From: Arthrobacter echini
GTDB taxonomy: Bacteria > Actinomycetota > Actinomycetes > Actinomycetales > Micrococcaceae
NCBI RefSeq assembly: GCF_004803505.1
Contig: NZ_SSWH01000013.1
Span: 24,691-88,690 of the forward strand
Length of the DNA: 64,000 bases
Direction of reading: 5' to 3'
Numbering within the stretch: the stretch's first letter is position 1; each line of letters starts with the position of its first letter. The notes beneath the pieces were generated by a model, which was not told the DNA's origin, made no database searches, and worked only from the letters and a program-made list of their open reading frames with translations. Shown piece by piece: positions 17,189 through 26,394 of the stretch. The position numbers and the translations under genes are program-made.

Positions 17189-17207
17189 GACGCCCCGGCG
17201 GGGCGTC
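17189..17207 (-). promoter_or_regulatory. GC hairpin just before the flbD ribosome binding site
   Basis: GACGCCCC-GGC-GGGGCGTC, an 8-bp perfect stem with a three-base loop, ends about 18 bases before the flbD start on the transcribed (minus) strand. There is no T-run. It could be an mRNA processing or stability element, or the second part of a transcription boundary. Confidence 0.5.
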
Positions 17208-17262
17208 TTCCCCTGACTGTCGGCCGGTGAGTGCCGGTTCGTAAGGGCCGGCGGCGCGGGTT

Positions 17263-17289
17263 GGCCCCTGTCCCGGCGGGACAGGGGCC
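17263..17289 (-). terminator. Strong hairpin after flgE, possible terminator or attenuator
   Basis: GGCCCCTGTCCC pairs perfectly with GGGACAGGGGCC around a GGC loop, 13 bases after the flgE stop. No U-tract follows, so it may terminate only partially and set a lower level of the flbD-csrA half of the array. Confidence 0.6.
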
Positions 17290-17301
17290 CTCGAGGCCGG
17301 A

Positions 17302-18474
17302 TCAGCGCTTGAGGTTGGCGAGCTCCTGCAGCACCTCGTCCGACGTGGTGATGATGCGCGCGTTGGCCTGGAAGCCGCGCTGCGCCACGATCAGGTTCGT
17401 GAACTCCTGCGAGAGGTCCACGTTGGACATCTCGAGTGTGCCGCCGTCGAGCGATCCCAGCCCGTTGGAACCTGCGGAACCCACGTCGGCGGCTCCCGAG
17501 TTCCCTGTGGCCCGATAGGACGATCCACCGGCCTTCTCCAGACCGGCCGGATTCACGAACCCGGCGAGCGCGACGCGCCCCAGGTCCTGACGGCCACCGT
17601 TGCTGAAGGCGCCGATCAGGGTGCCGTCCGCGCCGACCGTGAAGGACTCCAGCGTCCCGGCCGTGCGGCCGTTGCGTTCGGAGATGGATACGGTCCTCAG
17701 CTCGGCGAACCCCGTGACGCCCGAGAGGTCCACCGCGATCCCCCCTACCGTGACCGAGGATCCTGCGGCGGCCCGGCCGTTCGGCAGCACGAGCACCGTG
17801 GTACCGGCCGCGCCGTTCGCGTCGCGCGCGGCGACGTTCCAGCCCGCGCCCGTGCGCGTGAAGGTCAGCGTCAGATCACGAGCGGTGCCATCGGCGCCGT
17901 ACACCTCCGTCTCCTGCAGGATCTGGGTGCCGACGGCGACGTCGGAGGGCAGGTTGCCGGTCACGCGGGCCGTCGTCGTGGCCTGCGCCGGAGAGAGAGC
18001 ACCCCTGGGTGTGCGCAGATCTCCCACGGCCGCACCCTGCTGGACCACTCCGTTGACGGCCGGCCAGCCCTGCACGAGGGCGCCGTCAGGTGTGACGAGG
18101 CGACCATCGGCGTCGGACGAGAAGGCCCCGGCCCTCGTGTAGAGGGTTTGTCCCCCCTGGCGTGTGATGAAGAACCCGTCGCCGGCGATCCTCATGTCGG
18201 TGGCGCGACCGGTGGCCTGGGCCGAGCCCTGGGAGAAGTTGGTGACCACACCGGCGACCTGCACGCCGAGACCCACCTGGGCGGGGTTCGTCCCGCCCAG
18301 AGCCTCCTGCGGTGCCCCCGCGCCCTGGGTCAGTTGCGACAGCGTGTCCTGGAACTGTGTGGCGGAGGCCTTGAAGCCCGTGGTGTTGACGTTGGCGATG
18401 TTGTTGCCGGTGACATCGAGCATGGTCTGGTGGGAGCGCAGACCCGAGATGCCGGAGTAGAGCGAGCGAAGCAT
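17302..18474 (-). CDS. flgE: Flagellar hook protein FlgE
   Basis: 390 residues from the ATG at 18474 (MLRSLYSGISGLRSHQTMLD), which has GAAAGG seven bases upstream; an open frame continues upstream but is not conserved. The N-terminal rod/hook signature VTGNNIANVNTTGFKAS is clear. The C-terminal signature is GTLEMSNVDLSQEFTNLIVA then QRGFQANARII. The middle is hook-specific beta domain. Builds the curved hook, capped by FlgD and length-set by FliK, whose genes lie just upstream. It is the only long rod/hook protein in the window. Confidence 0.96.
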   Translation of the reverse strand: MLRSLYSGISGLRSHQTMLDVTGNNIANVNTTGFKASATQFQDTLSQLTQGAGAPQEALGGTNPAQVGLGVQVAGVVTNFSQGSAQATGRATDMRIAGDGFFITRQGGQTLYTRAGAFSSDADGRLVTPDGALVQGWPAVNGVVQQGAAVGDLRTPRGALSPAQATTTARVTGNLPSDVAVGTQILQETEVYGADGTARDLTLTFTRTGAGWNVAARDANGAAGTTVLVLPNGRAAAGSSVTVGGIAVDLSGVTGFAELRTVSISERNGRTAGTLESFTVGADGTLIGAFSNGGRQDLGRVALAGFVNPAGLEKAGGSSYRATGNSGAADVGSAGSNGLGSLDGGTLEMSNVDLSQEFTNLIVAQRGFQANARIITTSDEVLQELANLKR

Positions 18475-18538
18475 GATGATGCCTTTCGGTGCGGGAGGGA
18501 TGGAGCGGGATCGGGTGAGGAACGTGGTGTCAGACGAT

Positions 18539-18964
18539 TCAGGTCGGTGGCATGGGGGCTCCGACGCCGGAGACGAGATCGAGGGGGATGCTCTTGCCAC
18601 CGATCATCACGGTGGGAACCGGGCCACTGTAGGAGACGGCGGTTGCGAGGCCCTGCGCCTCGACGCCGTCCGCACCCGTGTAGGAGATCTCGTTGCCGAT
18701 GAGGGCGGCAGCGGAGGACCGCATCTGGAGGTGGAAGTTCTCCTCGCTGAGAGCGGTCATCCGGGTGATCTTCTCCATCATGGCCAGCTCCGTGGTCTGG
18801 GAGATCATCTGGTTGGTGTCCATGGGCGCACTGGGGTCCTGGTTGCGGAGCTGGTTCACCAGCAGCGACATGAAGACCTCTGAGTCCATGGCCTGCTTCC
18901 GGGTTCCGGCAGCTGGTGTCACCGTGGGTGCGAAGGTCGCGGACGCGACCGGGTCGATGGGCAT
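18539..18964 (-). CDS. flgD: Flagellar hook-capping protein FlgD
   Basis: 141 residues, close to the short Gram-positive form. The conserved N-terminal FlgD block is present (SEVFMSLLVNQLRNQDPSAP, MDTNQMISQTTELAMMEKI), followed by a single beta region ending PLDLVSGVGAPM. It sits at the hook tip and lets FlgE subunits fold into place. 15 bases from fliK, 64 bases from flgE. Confidence 0.95.
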   Translation of the reverse strand: MPIDPVASATFAPTVTPAAGTRKQAMDSEVFMSLLVNQLRNQDPSAPMDTNQMISQTTELAMMEKITRMTALSEENFHLQMRSSAAALIGNEISYTGADGVEAQGLATAVSYSGPVPTVMIGGKSIPLDLVSGVGAPMPPT

Positions 18965-18979
18965 TGAAGTCCTTTCGGA

Positions 18980-20503
18980 TCAGGCGAAGAGATCGAGGGT
19001 GGTGAGGGCCGACGTCGGATGGTCCCGTGCCCGGGCCGACTCCCGGTCGGCGTCGAGAACGGCGACGAGGGCAGCTGGTCGTGCAGGTAGCCGACTCTCG
19101 GCTCGTGGAGTGTCCTGCCGGTCCCCGGGTGTCCCCGAGCCGAGGTCGAGCGAGGCGGACAGTCCGGACGAGGACGCCTCGCGTCGGAGTTCGGGCATCG
19201 ATTGCCGTAGTGCCTCCCGCCCGCCGTCCGTGGTGGAGAAGAATTCGATCCTCGTTCCCTCGGCGGAGAGACTTGCACGAATCGTGATCGGCCCCAGGTC
19301 GTCCGGGGCGACGGTGACCGTGATGACGCTGGTACCACCCGGTGCGTCTGCAACGGCCCGGGCGAGGGCGAGGACCGGGCTGCCCAGCTGGTGGGGTAGC
19401 GGAGCGACTTGCCGGGATGCGGTGTGCGCCGTGGGCGCCGTGGGTGTCGATGCAGCGTCCACCGCGGCAGTCGTCCCGGCGGTCTGGTGCACCGCGGGCA
19501 CGGAGAGCTCAGTCCGGACAATGGAGGCGACCCGGGCCTCGGACGGCTCCGGTGCAGGGGGCACCACGATCTCGGTCGGACGGGGGGCCGTGGCTGCTTC
19601 TGCGTCCGGGATGGTCCTCCCCGAGGTGCCCTGCCCGGCATCGGCCGTCGGGACGGACCGTACGGTCGCAGAGGGTACGGGCGGGGACGGCACCGGGGAC
19701 AGCACCGGGGACTCCGCCGCCGTCCGGGCTACCGGTGACGCGGTTGTGCCTCGGGAGTGATCCCCCGCAGCCGATGGGGTCAGGGCGGGTGACTCGTGGG
19801 TAGGGGGCGCCGTGGTCGGAGGTGCCTGGACCGGCGGCTCACCGGAAGGTTGCGTCCCGGTCTGTGGTGCATCGGATGTCGACAGCCCGCTCGGTGATTC
19901 CCGAGCAGTCGTCCAGGACGCCGTCGTCACAGGACACGACGAGCGGTCGGACGTCATGTCATCGGTCTGCGGTCTCGACACGTGCCCGCCGTCGTGTACT
20001 GCCCGACGCAGTTCCGTCGCCACGTCGACGGTCGTCGCGCTGTGATGGGCCGGCCCGGAGCCGGCAGCAGGCATCTCAGGCTCCTCGGGCGTCTCAGACC
20101 CTTCGCGCACCGCCGGTGACGCTTCGATGTCACGATCGGATCCCCCGGTTTCCTGCCGTCCCTCCTCTGCCCCGGGAACAGCCGCTTCGGCGGCTGCTCC
20201 GGCGCCTTCCCCACCGCCGCTCCATCGGTCGCACGAACCGGAGGAAGGAGTCTGCAGGGCCCGCCCCGCGAAAGCGATGGGCACCGACGGGCTCGCTGCC
20301 TCCTCGGCGAAAAAAGGAGGAACCGATCCCTCCGATGCTCCGGGCACGGGTGATCGGCCTGCTCCGGACGCAGTGTGGCCGCGGAACAGCTCACCGAAGG
20401 AGGAGAGACCGGCTGTCGCGCCGCTGTCTCCCACAGGCAGACCCGCCGTCCGCAGTACGTCCCTGGGCGTGGGCGCAGCGGAAAGGCCCTGGAGGGGAGT
20501 CAT
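18980..20503 (-). CDS. fliK: Hook-length control protein FliK
   Basis: 507 residues, mostly Pro/Ser/Thr/Ala-rich and disordered through about residue 370, as expected for the molecular ruler. The C-terminal Flg_hook domain is recognisable: LARAVADAPGGTSVITVTVA, PDDLGPITIRASLSAEGTRI, EFFSTTDGGREALRQSMPEL. It is secreted during hook growth and switches FlhB specificity at full length. Position between a hydrolase gene and flgD matches FliK in other actinobacterial loci. Overlaps the upstream hydrolase gene by four bases. Confidence 0.93.
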   Translation of the reverse strand: MTPLQGLSAAPTPRDVLRTAGLPVGDSGATAGLSSFGELFRGHTASGAGRSPVPGASEGSVPPFFAEEAASPSVPIAFAGRALQTPSSGSCDRWSGGGEGAGAAAEAAVPGAEEGRQETGGSDRDIEASPAVREGSETPEEPEMPAAGSGPAHHSATTVDVATELRRAVHDGGHVSRPQTDDMTSDRSSCPVTTASWTTARESPSGLSTSDAPQTGTQPSGEPPVQAPPTTAPPTHESPALTPSAAGDHSRGTTASPVARTAAESPVLSPVPSPPVPSATVRSVPTADAGQGTSGRTIPDAEAATAPRPTEIVVPPAPEPSEARVASIVRTELSVPAVHQTAGTTAAVDAASTPTAPTAHTASRQVAPLPHQLGSPVLALARAVADAPGGTSVITVTVAPDDLGPITIRASLSAEGTRIEFFSTTDGGREALRQSMPELRREASSSGLSASLDLGSGTPGDRQDTPRAESRLPARPAALVAVLDADRESARARDHPTSALTTLDLFA

Positions 20504-21384
20504 CGCGCCATGCTTGCGAGGAATGCGGCCTGCGTCGCGAGCGCCTCGTCCACGGCGGGGTCGAACGCCGGTGCAGCAATCCCGGCGTCGGGAAGCACAA
20601 CCTCTGCTTCAGGAACCACGGGGGCCACACTCGCCGACCCCTCCGGCAGGATGCGACGGATCGTGGTGATATTCGCGTCGGTCTCCCACATGTCCCGTAC
20701 TGCCACGTTGGAACCCGGCTGCGGAGCGTCGATCGCCTTGCCGTCACCGAGATACATGGAAACGTGCCCGCCGTCGAAGCTGAACAGGAGATCCCCGGGC
20801 TGCGCCTGGGAGAGTGAGGGCACGTGCGTGCCCGCGTTCATCTGGTCCCAGGTCACACGCGGGATCTGGATGCCGATGTCGGCGTAGGCCCGCTGCAGGA
20901 ATCCCGAACAGTCGAGGCCCACCGCCGGATCGGTGCCTCCCCAGACATAGGGGATGCCCACGTAGGCCATGGCCGCCTCGATCACCCGTTCCGCGTCGGA
21001 GGACGCCGGCGCGGGAACGACGTCGCTCACCGGCTCGGCCGGTACCACCGGCTCCGGCGCGGGCACAGGATCGGCGGCCAGGACGGCGGGGGCGGTCGCC
21101 TCCTCGAGTGCATCGGCGAAGAGCTCCGCCGTGTCCACCGCGCCGCCCTGCGTCCCGCCGACCGACGTGCCCGACGTCGCCGGAGCGGCCGTCGCGGTGG
21201 CGGTGGTCGCCGTCGGAGAGGCAGCGGGCCGGGACGTCTCGCTCGAGGCGGTCCTGGGCGCACTGGATCCGCCGGCCTGCGTGGTGGTGGAGTTGACGGC
21301 CGCAGCACGTACCGACGGAGCGGCGAGCAGGGTGAGGGTGGACTGGATCTGCTGGACCCGGCCCACGGCGTCGACGCCCATCAT
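20500..21384 (-). CDS. Flagellum-associated NlpC/P60 peptidoglycan hydrolase
   Basis: 294 residues. The N-terminal 40 residues (VDAVGRVQQIQSTLTLLA) and a Thr/Ala-rich linker lack a Sec signal peptide, so the protein may leave through the flagellar exporter. An NlpC/P60 domain covers about residues 130-250, with the catalytic Cys in GLDCSGFLQRAYADIG, the His in GGHVSMYLGDGKAIDAPQP and the FVWGG-like entry YVWGGTDPAVG. A short helical tail ends it. Inside the fliJ-fliK stretch it takes the place where a rod-associated muramidase (FlgJ) would be useful for opening the wall. A start one codon later (21381) is equally possible. Confidence 0.88.
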   Translation of the reverse strand: MMGVDAVGRVQQIQSTLTLLAAPSVRAAAVNSTTTQAGGSSAPRTASSETSRPAASPTATTATATAAPATSGTSVGGTQGGAVDTAELFADALEEATAPAVLAADPVPAPEPVVPAEPVSDVVPAPASSDAERVIEAAMAYVGIPYVWGGTDPAVGLDCSGFLQRAYADIGIQIPRVTWDQMNAGTHVPSLSQAQPGDLLFSFDGGHVSMYLGDGKAIDAPQPGSNVAVRDMWETDANITTIRRILPEGSASVAPVVPEAEVVLPDAGIAAPAFDPAVDEALATQAAFLASMAR

Positions 21385-21815
21385 GGCCGTACCTCCGAAC
21401 CGGTGCGACGCCGGCCAGTGGTGGCGAGTTCGTCCAGAACCCGCTGCTCCGCGCCGATCACCGCCGCGGTCTCGGTGTCGCGGTGGCGCTCCTCGAGCTT
21501 CTCCAGGCCCATGGTGGCAACGCGGGCAGCACGGTACTGGTCCTGCGCGCGGCCCTGCTCGGACTGCAGCGTGGCCTCCAGCGCCTGCAGGTCGACGAGC
21601 ATGCTCCGCACAGACGCCCTGGCTGCCGCCACCGCATACAGCGACGCCGACCCGGAGGGGCTGAGATCCGTCCCGTCGAGCGATTCGGCGACAGCCTCTG
21701 AACGGGCGCGCGAGTCCCGGAGGCGCTCGTTCGCCTGGGCCAGGGAACCTGCCGCCTGGTCCTCACGGAGCTGGCGCAGCCTCAGCAGACCTGCGAGGGA
21801 AAAGTGACGTGTCAT
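21381..21815 (-). CDS. fliJ: Flagellar export chaperone FliJ
   Basis: 144 residues, almost all helical with heptad-like spacing: MTRHFSLAGLLRLRQLREDQ, then AAGSLAQANERLRDSRARSE and LEKLEERHRDTETAAV. FliJ is the coiled-coil stalk of the FliI ATPase ring and escorts chaperones. Sequence conservation in this family is low, so the call rests on length, coiled-coil pattern and position directly after fliI (one-base TGATG overlap). Confidence 0.88.
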   Translation of the reverse strand: MTRHFSLAGLLRLRQLREDQAAGSLAQANERLRDSRARSEAVAESLDGTDLSPSGSASLYAVAAARASVRSMLVDLQALEATLQSEQGRAQDQYRAARVATMGLEKLEERHRDTETAAVIGAEQRVLDELATTGRRRTGSEVRP

Positions 21816-23143
21816 CAGGTGACTCCCATGGTTCGGGTGAGAAGGGTGATCCGGTTCCAGGCGTCGCCGAACGGAGTCCGCTCGTCCATGCGCTGCTGGA
21901 GAAAGGCGGTGATCGCCGGTTCGTGGTCCATTGCCGCGTCGACCAGCGGATTGGAGCCACGATGGTAGGCGCCGACGTCGATCAGATCCTGCGCGGCCTT
22001 CCGCGCGGCCATCGTCCTCCGCAGCAGACCGGCCGTCGCTGCCTGCTCGCGCGTCGTGACCCGGGAGGCGACCCTGGAGATGGACGCGAGCGGATCGATG
22101 GACGGGAAGTGCCCGGCGACCGCCAGCTTGCGGTCGAGGACGATATGGCCGTCGAGGATGGACCGCGCGGCATCGGCGACCGGCTCGTTGTGGTCGTCGC
22201 CGTCCACGAGCACGGTGTACATGCCGGTGACCGATCCGGTGGCCGCCGTCCCTGCCCGCTCGAGCAGGCGGGCGAGCAGCGAGAAGGTCGACGGCGGATA
22301 GCCGCGTGTTGCCGGAGGCTCTCCGACGCTGAGGCCGATCTCGCGCTGGGCCATGGCCACGCGAGTGAGCGAGTCCATCATGAGCATGACGTCGGCGCCT
22401 CCGTCGCGGAAGCCCTCGGCGATCCGGGTGGCCACGAACGCCGCGCGGAGTCTGAGCAGCGCGGGTTCGTCCGACGTCGAGACCACCACGATGGAGCGTT
22501 CGAGGCCCTCGGAGCCGAGATCGTCCTCGAGGAAGTCGCGGACCTCGCGCCCCCGCTCCCCCACCAGGGCGATCACCGACACCGCTGCGTCCGTGCCGCG
22601 CGCGATCATCGACAGCAGCGAGGACTTGCCCACACCGGATCCGGCGAACAGACCCATGCGCTGGCCGCGCCCCACCGTGGTGAGGGTGTCCATCACGCGG
22701 ACCCCCAGCTGCAGGGGTTCGGTGATGCGGGAGCGCTCGAGCGCCCCGGGAGGCGTGTTGTTCAGCGACACCCAGGCGACGTCGTCCAGTGGACCTCGTC
22801 CGTCGATGGGGCGGCCCACGCCGTCGAGGACCCTGCCGAGCAGGCCGGGCCCCACCGGGACCAGCAGGGGCGAACCGTTCGAGCGGACGGGTGCGCCTGC
22901 CTGGATGCCGGAGAGGGGGGCGAAGGGCATGCAGCGCAGGCCCGTCAGGGACGCCGCGACCACCTCGGCCTCCACCGGCGACGCGTCGCCGATGGTGACG
23001 ACATCGCCGATCGCGCAGTCGAGGCCCACGACGTCGACGCCGAGGCCCACCACGGACGCCACCTGGCCCACCTGCTGCGGTGCGGCGGCAGCACGGGCGA
23101 GCCGGATGACGTCGTCGAGGGTCCGCTCGGGTGCCAGGCTCAT
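21815..23143 (-). CDS. fliI: Flagellum-specific ATPase FliI
   Basis: 442 residues from the ATG at 23143 (MSLAPERTLDDVIRLARAAA). F1-beta-like ATPase that unloads and unfolds export substrates. Walker A GLFAGSGVGKSSLLSMIA, Walker B region VMLMMDSLTRVAMAQREIGL, and the T3SS-ATPase signature GEPPATRGYPPSTFSLLARL are all intact. The open frame runs further upstream, but that part is Arg-rich and non-conserved. The start overlaps the fliH stop by four bases. Confidence 0.98.
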   Translation of the reverse strand: MSLAPERTLDDVIRLARAAAAPQQVGQVASVVGLGVDVVGLDCAIGDVVTIGDASPVEAEVVAASLTGLRCMPFAPLSGIQAGAPVRSNGSPLLVPVGPGLLGRVLDGVGRPIDGRGPLDDVAWVSLNNTPPGALERSRITEPLQLGVRVMDTLTTVGRGQRMGLFAGSGVGKSSLLSMIARGTDAAVSVIALVGERGREVRDFLEDDLGSEGLERSIVVVSTSDEPALLRLRAAFVATRIAEGFRDGGADVMLMMDSLTRVAMAQREIGLSVGEPPATRGYPPSTFSLLARLLERAGTAATGSVTGMYTVLVDGDDHNEPVADAARSILDGHIVLDRKLAVAGHFPSIDPLASISRVASRVTTREQAATAGLLRRTMAARKAAQDLIDVGAYHRGSNPLVDAAMDHEPAITAFLQQRMDERTPFGDAWNRITLLTRTMGVT

Positions 23144-23745
23144 TCCGGGGCGCCGCCGGTGAGCACGTCGCGGACGCGGGCGAGTGCGCTTCCGAGCCGG
23201 GCGTCGAGCTGTCCGTTCTCGCACTCCGCCACGGCGTCCCCGCGCTGCAGCGATGGATCGGGGGACAGCTGCAGGCCCGCGGGAACGTCGGTAGCAGAGA
23301 GGTCGGCGAGATCGGCGGGGTGGAGGCGGACGGTGCGCACGTCCTCGCCGTCGATCCCCGAGAGGGCACGCGCGACGGCGGCCCGGGCCGAGGACGGTCC
23401 GTCCTGCAGCTCCTGCCCGAGCAGCGCCTCCGCGATCTCGAGGGCGGCGTCGAGGATCCGGGTCCTGGCCTCCGCGAGCACGGGCGCGCTCTGCCGTTCG
23501 AGAGCACGGACAGCGGCGTCGAGCACCCTCATCCGCTGGGCGGCGCGCTGGTCGGCGTGACGGCGCTCGGCTGCACGTTCGGCGTCGAGCCGCGTCCGTT
23601 GCTCGGCGAGTTCGGCGCGCGCGAGCGCAAGACCGTCCGCGTATCCGGCGGCGTGTCCGCGCGCGGCAGCGGTGTCCCGTGCCGCAGTGTCCGAGCCGGC
23701 ACCGAGCAGGGGGAACGAGATGGGCAGGAGTGACTCAGTCGACAT
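23140..23745 (-). CDS. fliH: Flagellar export regulator FliH
   Basis: 201 residues from the ATG at 23745 (MSTESLLPISFPLLGAG). A long Ala/Arg-rich helix (GHAAGYADGLALARAELAEQ, RTRLDAERAAERRHADQRAA) with GxxxG/AxxxG-like spacing leads to a C-terminal domain, as in FliH/V-ATPase E subunits. It holds the FliI ATPase and docks it to FliN. The start overlaps the fliG stop by 11 bases. The family is weakly conserved; position between fliG and fliI is decisive. Confidence 0.9.
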   Translation of the reverse strand: MSTESLLPISFPLLGAGSDTAARDTAAARGHAAGYADGLALARAELAEQRTRLDAERAAERRHADQRAAQRMRVLDAAVRALERQSAPVLAEARTRILDAALEIAEALLGQELQDGPSSARAAVARALSGIDGEDVRTVRLHPADLADLSATDVPAGLQLSPDPSLQRGDAVAECENGQLDARLGSALARVRDVLTGGAPE

Positions 23746-24757
23746 ACTCGTCCTCGTCCCCGCGCTGGATGGTGATGACGCCCTGCGCCTCCAGGTCCCT
23801 GATGGCACGCACCACCTCCGCGCGCGCCTCCTCCACCTGCGACACGCGCACGGCTCCGACGGCCCTGAGCTCGTCGTCGAGGATCTCCCGGTTGCGTTCG
23901 GAGACATTCGCCCGGATCACACTCACCACGGTCTCGGCGGCGCCCTTCATCGCGAGCGCGAGTACCGCGGAATCGATGCCGCGCAGCACCTGCTGGACGT
24001 CGCGGCGCTCGAGATTCACGATGTCCGCGAAGGTCAGCATCCTGGCCCGCACCTGCTCGGCCAGCGCCGGGTCGCGGTTCTCGAGGCCGTCGAGCAACTC
24101 GCGCTCGGTACTGACATCGGCCCGGTTGATGATGTCCACGAGGGGCTGGATGCCGCCGATCGCCGTCGCACCCTGATGCGGTGCGGCCACGGCTCCGGCC
24201 CTGACCCTGATGCTGTCCGCGACGACGGACACGGCCTCGGGCGTCGCCGATCCCATGGTGGCGATGCACTGGGCGACATCAGTACGGGTCCCCGGGAGGA
24301 GACCGGCCAGGACGGTCGAGGCGTGTTCGGGCTTCAGGTGCGCCAGGACCAGGGCTATGGTCTGGGGCAGCTCGCCCTCGAGGACGCTCTGGATCTGGCC
24401 GGCCTCCACCGTTTCGAGGAACTCGAAGGACTTCCCCGCGGCCGTCGAGGCGAGGCGTCCCACCACGCCTGCCGCCCGCTCGGCACCGAAGGAGGACTCG
24501 AGGAGGCCGATGGCGATCTCCATGCCCCCGCGGGTCCGGCGTCGACCGCTGGTGGTGAGCTCGTGGAATTCCGCGAGCGCCTCCTCGGCGGCGCCCGGCT
24601 CCACGCGCTGCAGGCGCACGATCTCCGCGACGATCTGCTCGGCCTCGGACTCGGACATCTGCCGGAGGACCTCGGCCGCGCGGCCCTGGTCCAGTTGCAT
24701 GAGCACCATCGCGGCCTTCTGCGTGCCTGTCACCGCAGCGCGCACCATGGTGCTCAT
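23735..24757 (-). CDS. fliG: Flagellar motor switch protein FliG
   Basis: 340 residues. N-terminal domain binds FliF (GTQKAAMVLMQLDQGRAAEV, LRQMSESEAEQIVAEIVRLQ). The middle contains LPQTIALVLAHLKPEHASTV. The C-terminal domain with the charged torque helix shows GIDSAVLALAMKGAAETVVS and REILDDELRAVGAVRVSQVE, ending in acidic DEDEYVD. All three domains are present at normal length. Overlaps fliF by four bases. Confidence 0.98.
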   Translation of the reverse strand: MSTMVRAAVTGTQKAAMVLMQLDQGRAAEVLRQMSESEAEQIVAEIVRLQRVEPGAAEEALAEFHELTTSGRRRTRGGMEIAIGLLESSFGAERAAGVVGRLASTAAGKSFEFLETVEAGQIQSVLEGELPQTIALVLAHLKPEHASTVLAGLLPGTRTDVAQCIATMGSATPEAVSVVADSIRVRAGAVAAPHQGATAIGGIQPLVDIINRADVSTERELLDGLENRDPALAEQVRARMLTFADIVNLERRDVQQVLRGIDSAVLALAMKGAAETVVSVIRANVSERNREILDDELRAVGAVRVSQVEEARAEVVRAIRDLEAQGVITIQRGDEDEYVD

Positions 24758-26394
24758 ACGCTCTGCCTGTCGTCCATCATGCTGCGCAGGAACTCCGCCG
24801 TCCTTGCGGGATCCTGCGCGGCGAGCTGGTCGATGTCCGAGCGCATGCGCTGCAGCTCGGTGTCCGCCGCTGCCTCCTGCAGGGCGTTCTGCACCGCGCC
24901 GACGTCGATCGACGTGGTGTTCGGCGCGGGTTCGACGGGGCTGATGAGCGCCACCGCAGGATCGATGGCGGGCGTGCTCGGCGCAGGAATGGCCGGGTAG
25001 ACCCCCTGCAGTTCACCGAGGTCGAGCGGTTCGCGCCGCTGGCGGCGGGAGCGGCGGGCATAGACGATGAGTACCACGATCGCCGCGAACAGGATGGCTG
25101 CCACGATCGACAGGGTGCGGATCAGCTCTGCCCGCTCCTGTTCGGCCTGCGCCGCCTCGGCCTCTGCGAGTGCATCCTCTGCAGCTGCGGCATCGGCGTC
25201 GTTGAAGCGCAGCTCCTCGACGGTGACGACATCACCGCGCGCTGCGTCGATGCCGGCGGCGCTGGAGACCAGGTCCGTCAGTGCCGCGACGTCCAGATTG
25301 GCCGTGGCAGCCTGGTTGACGGCGACGGAGATGGTCTGGCGGTTGATCCCGCCGGCCGGGACCGTGGTCGACTCCGTGATCTTGTTCACGGCGTTGTTGC
25401 GCGTACTGGTCTCGGAGTTGAACGTTCCCTCCCCGTTCCCGCCACCCTCGGGCACGGCGATGTTGTCCGGGCCGAGGACGCCCGCATTCGCCCCGCCCGC
25501 ACCCTCGTACGCCTCGGTGGTGATGGATTCGTTGAGCGCTGGGGCATTCTCCGGCGTCGTGAAGGTCTCCTCGACGCGCTCACCGCTCTCACGCGCCATG
25601 TCCGCCGCCACCGCGACCGTCGCGTTGCCCACCCCGACCACGCGATCGAGCATGGCCTGCAGGGAGGCTCCGACACGCTTCTCGTAGTCGGACGCCTGCT
25701 GGTCGGTGCCCCCGGTCGCACCGACGCCGACGGCGGAGAGCACCGTACCCGCGGCGTCGATCACCGCGACGTCATTAGGATCCATCTTGTCGATCGAGGC
25801 GGACGTCAGGTGGGTGATGGCCTGGACCTGGCTGCTCGAGAGCGTGGTCCCGGGCGTGGTCTCGACGAAGACCGAGGCCGTCGGTGTGCCCTGCTCCGAG
25901 ACGAAGACGGTGTCCTCGGGGATCGCCAGGCGGACCGTGGCGGTCTTGACGCCGTCGATTGCCGAGACCGTGGCCGCGAGCTCGCCCTCGAGCGCGCGCT
26001 TGTACGTGGTGGACTGCTGGAACTCCGAGGACGTGACGCCCATGTCGTCGAGCAGGGAGTACCCGGCGGTGGAGGACGACGGCAGCCCGGCCGAGGCCGC
26101 CTTGATCCGCTGGTCGTACACGTTGCTCTCGGGGACGAGGATGGTCCCGCCCCCGTTGGTGAGCTCGTACGGGACGCCGTCGGTCTGCAGCTGGTCCACG
26201 ATGGTGCTCGCGTCCTCGCCGCTGAGCCCCGAGAACAGGGGCGTGTAGGAGGGCTTGGACAGCCAGGAGGTCAGGGCGATCCCGCCGAGGACCAGCACGG
26301 CGACACCGATGATCGCGATGGTGCGCTGGGCGATGGTGAAGCTCCTGACGGCGTCCGTGAGGCGGGTCGCTGCGGTCGACATGGGGCTGGGCAT
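24754..26394 (-). CDS. fliF: Flagellar MS-ring protein FliF
   Basis: 546 residues. First membrane helix around residues 25-45 (IAIIGVAVLVLGGIALTSWL), then ring-building motifs including YTPLFSGLSGEDASTIVDQL, VPYELTNGGGTILVPESNVY and RALEGELAATVSAIDGVKTA. A second helix lies near residue 440 (LSIVAAILFAAIVVLIVYAR). The C-terminal cytosolic tail binds FliG. It is the base on which the motor assembles. An internal Met four codons later is an alternative start. Shares one base with the fliE stop. Confidence 0.98.
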   Translation of the reverse strand: MPSPMSTAATRLTDAVRSFTIAQRTIAIIGVAVLVLGGIALTSWLSKPSYTPLFSGLSGEDASTIVDQLQTDGVPYELTNGGGTILVPESNVYDQRIKAASAGLPSSSTAGYSLLDDMGVTSSEFQQSTTYKRALEGELAATVSAIDGVKTATVRLAIPEDTVFVSEQGTPTASVFVETTPGTTLSSSQVQAITHLTSASIDKMDPNDVAVIDAAGTVLSAVGVGATGGTDQQASDYEKRVGASLQAMLDRVVGVGNATVAVAADMARESGERVEETFTTPENAPALNESITTEAYEGAGGANAGVLGPDNIAVPEGGGNGEGTFNSETSTRNNAVNKITESTTVPAGGINRQTISVAVNQAATANLDVAALTDLVSSAAGIDAARGDVVTVEELRFNDADAAAAEDALAEAEAAQAEQERAELIRTLSIVAAILFAAIVVLIVYARRSRRQRREPLDLGELQGVYPAIPAPSTPAIDPAVALISPVEPAPNTTSIDVGAVQNALQEAAADTELQRMRSDIDQLAAQDPARTAEFLRSMMDDRQSV

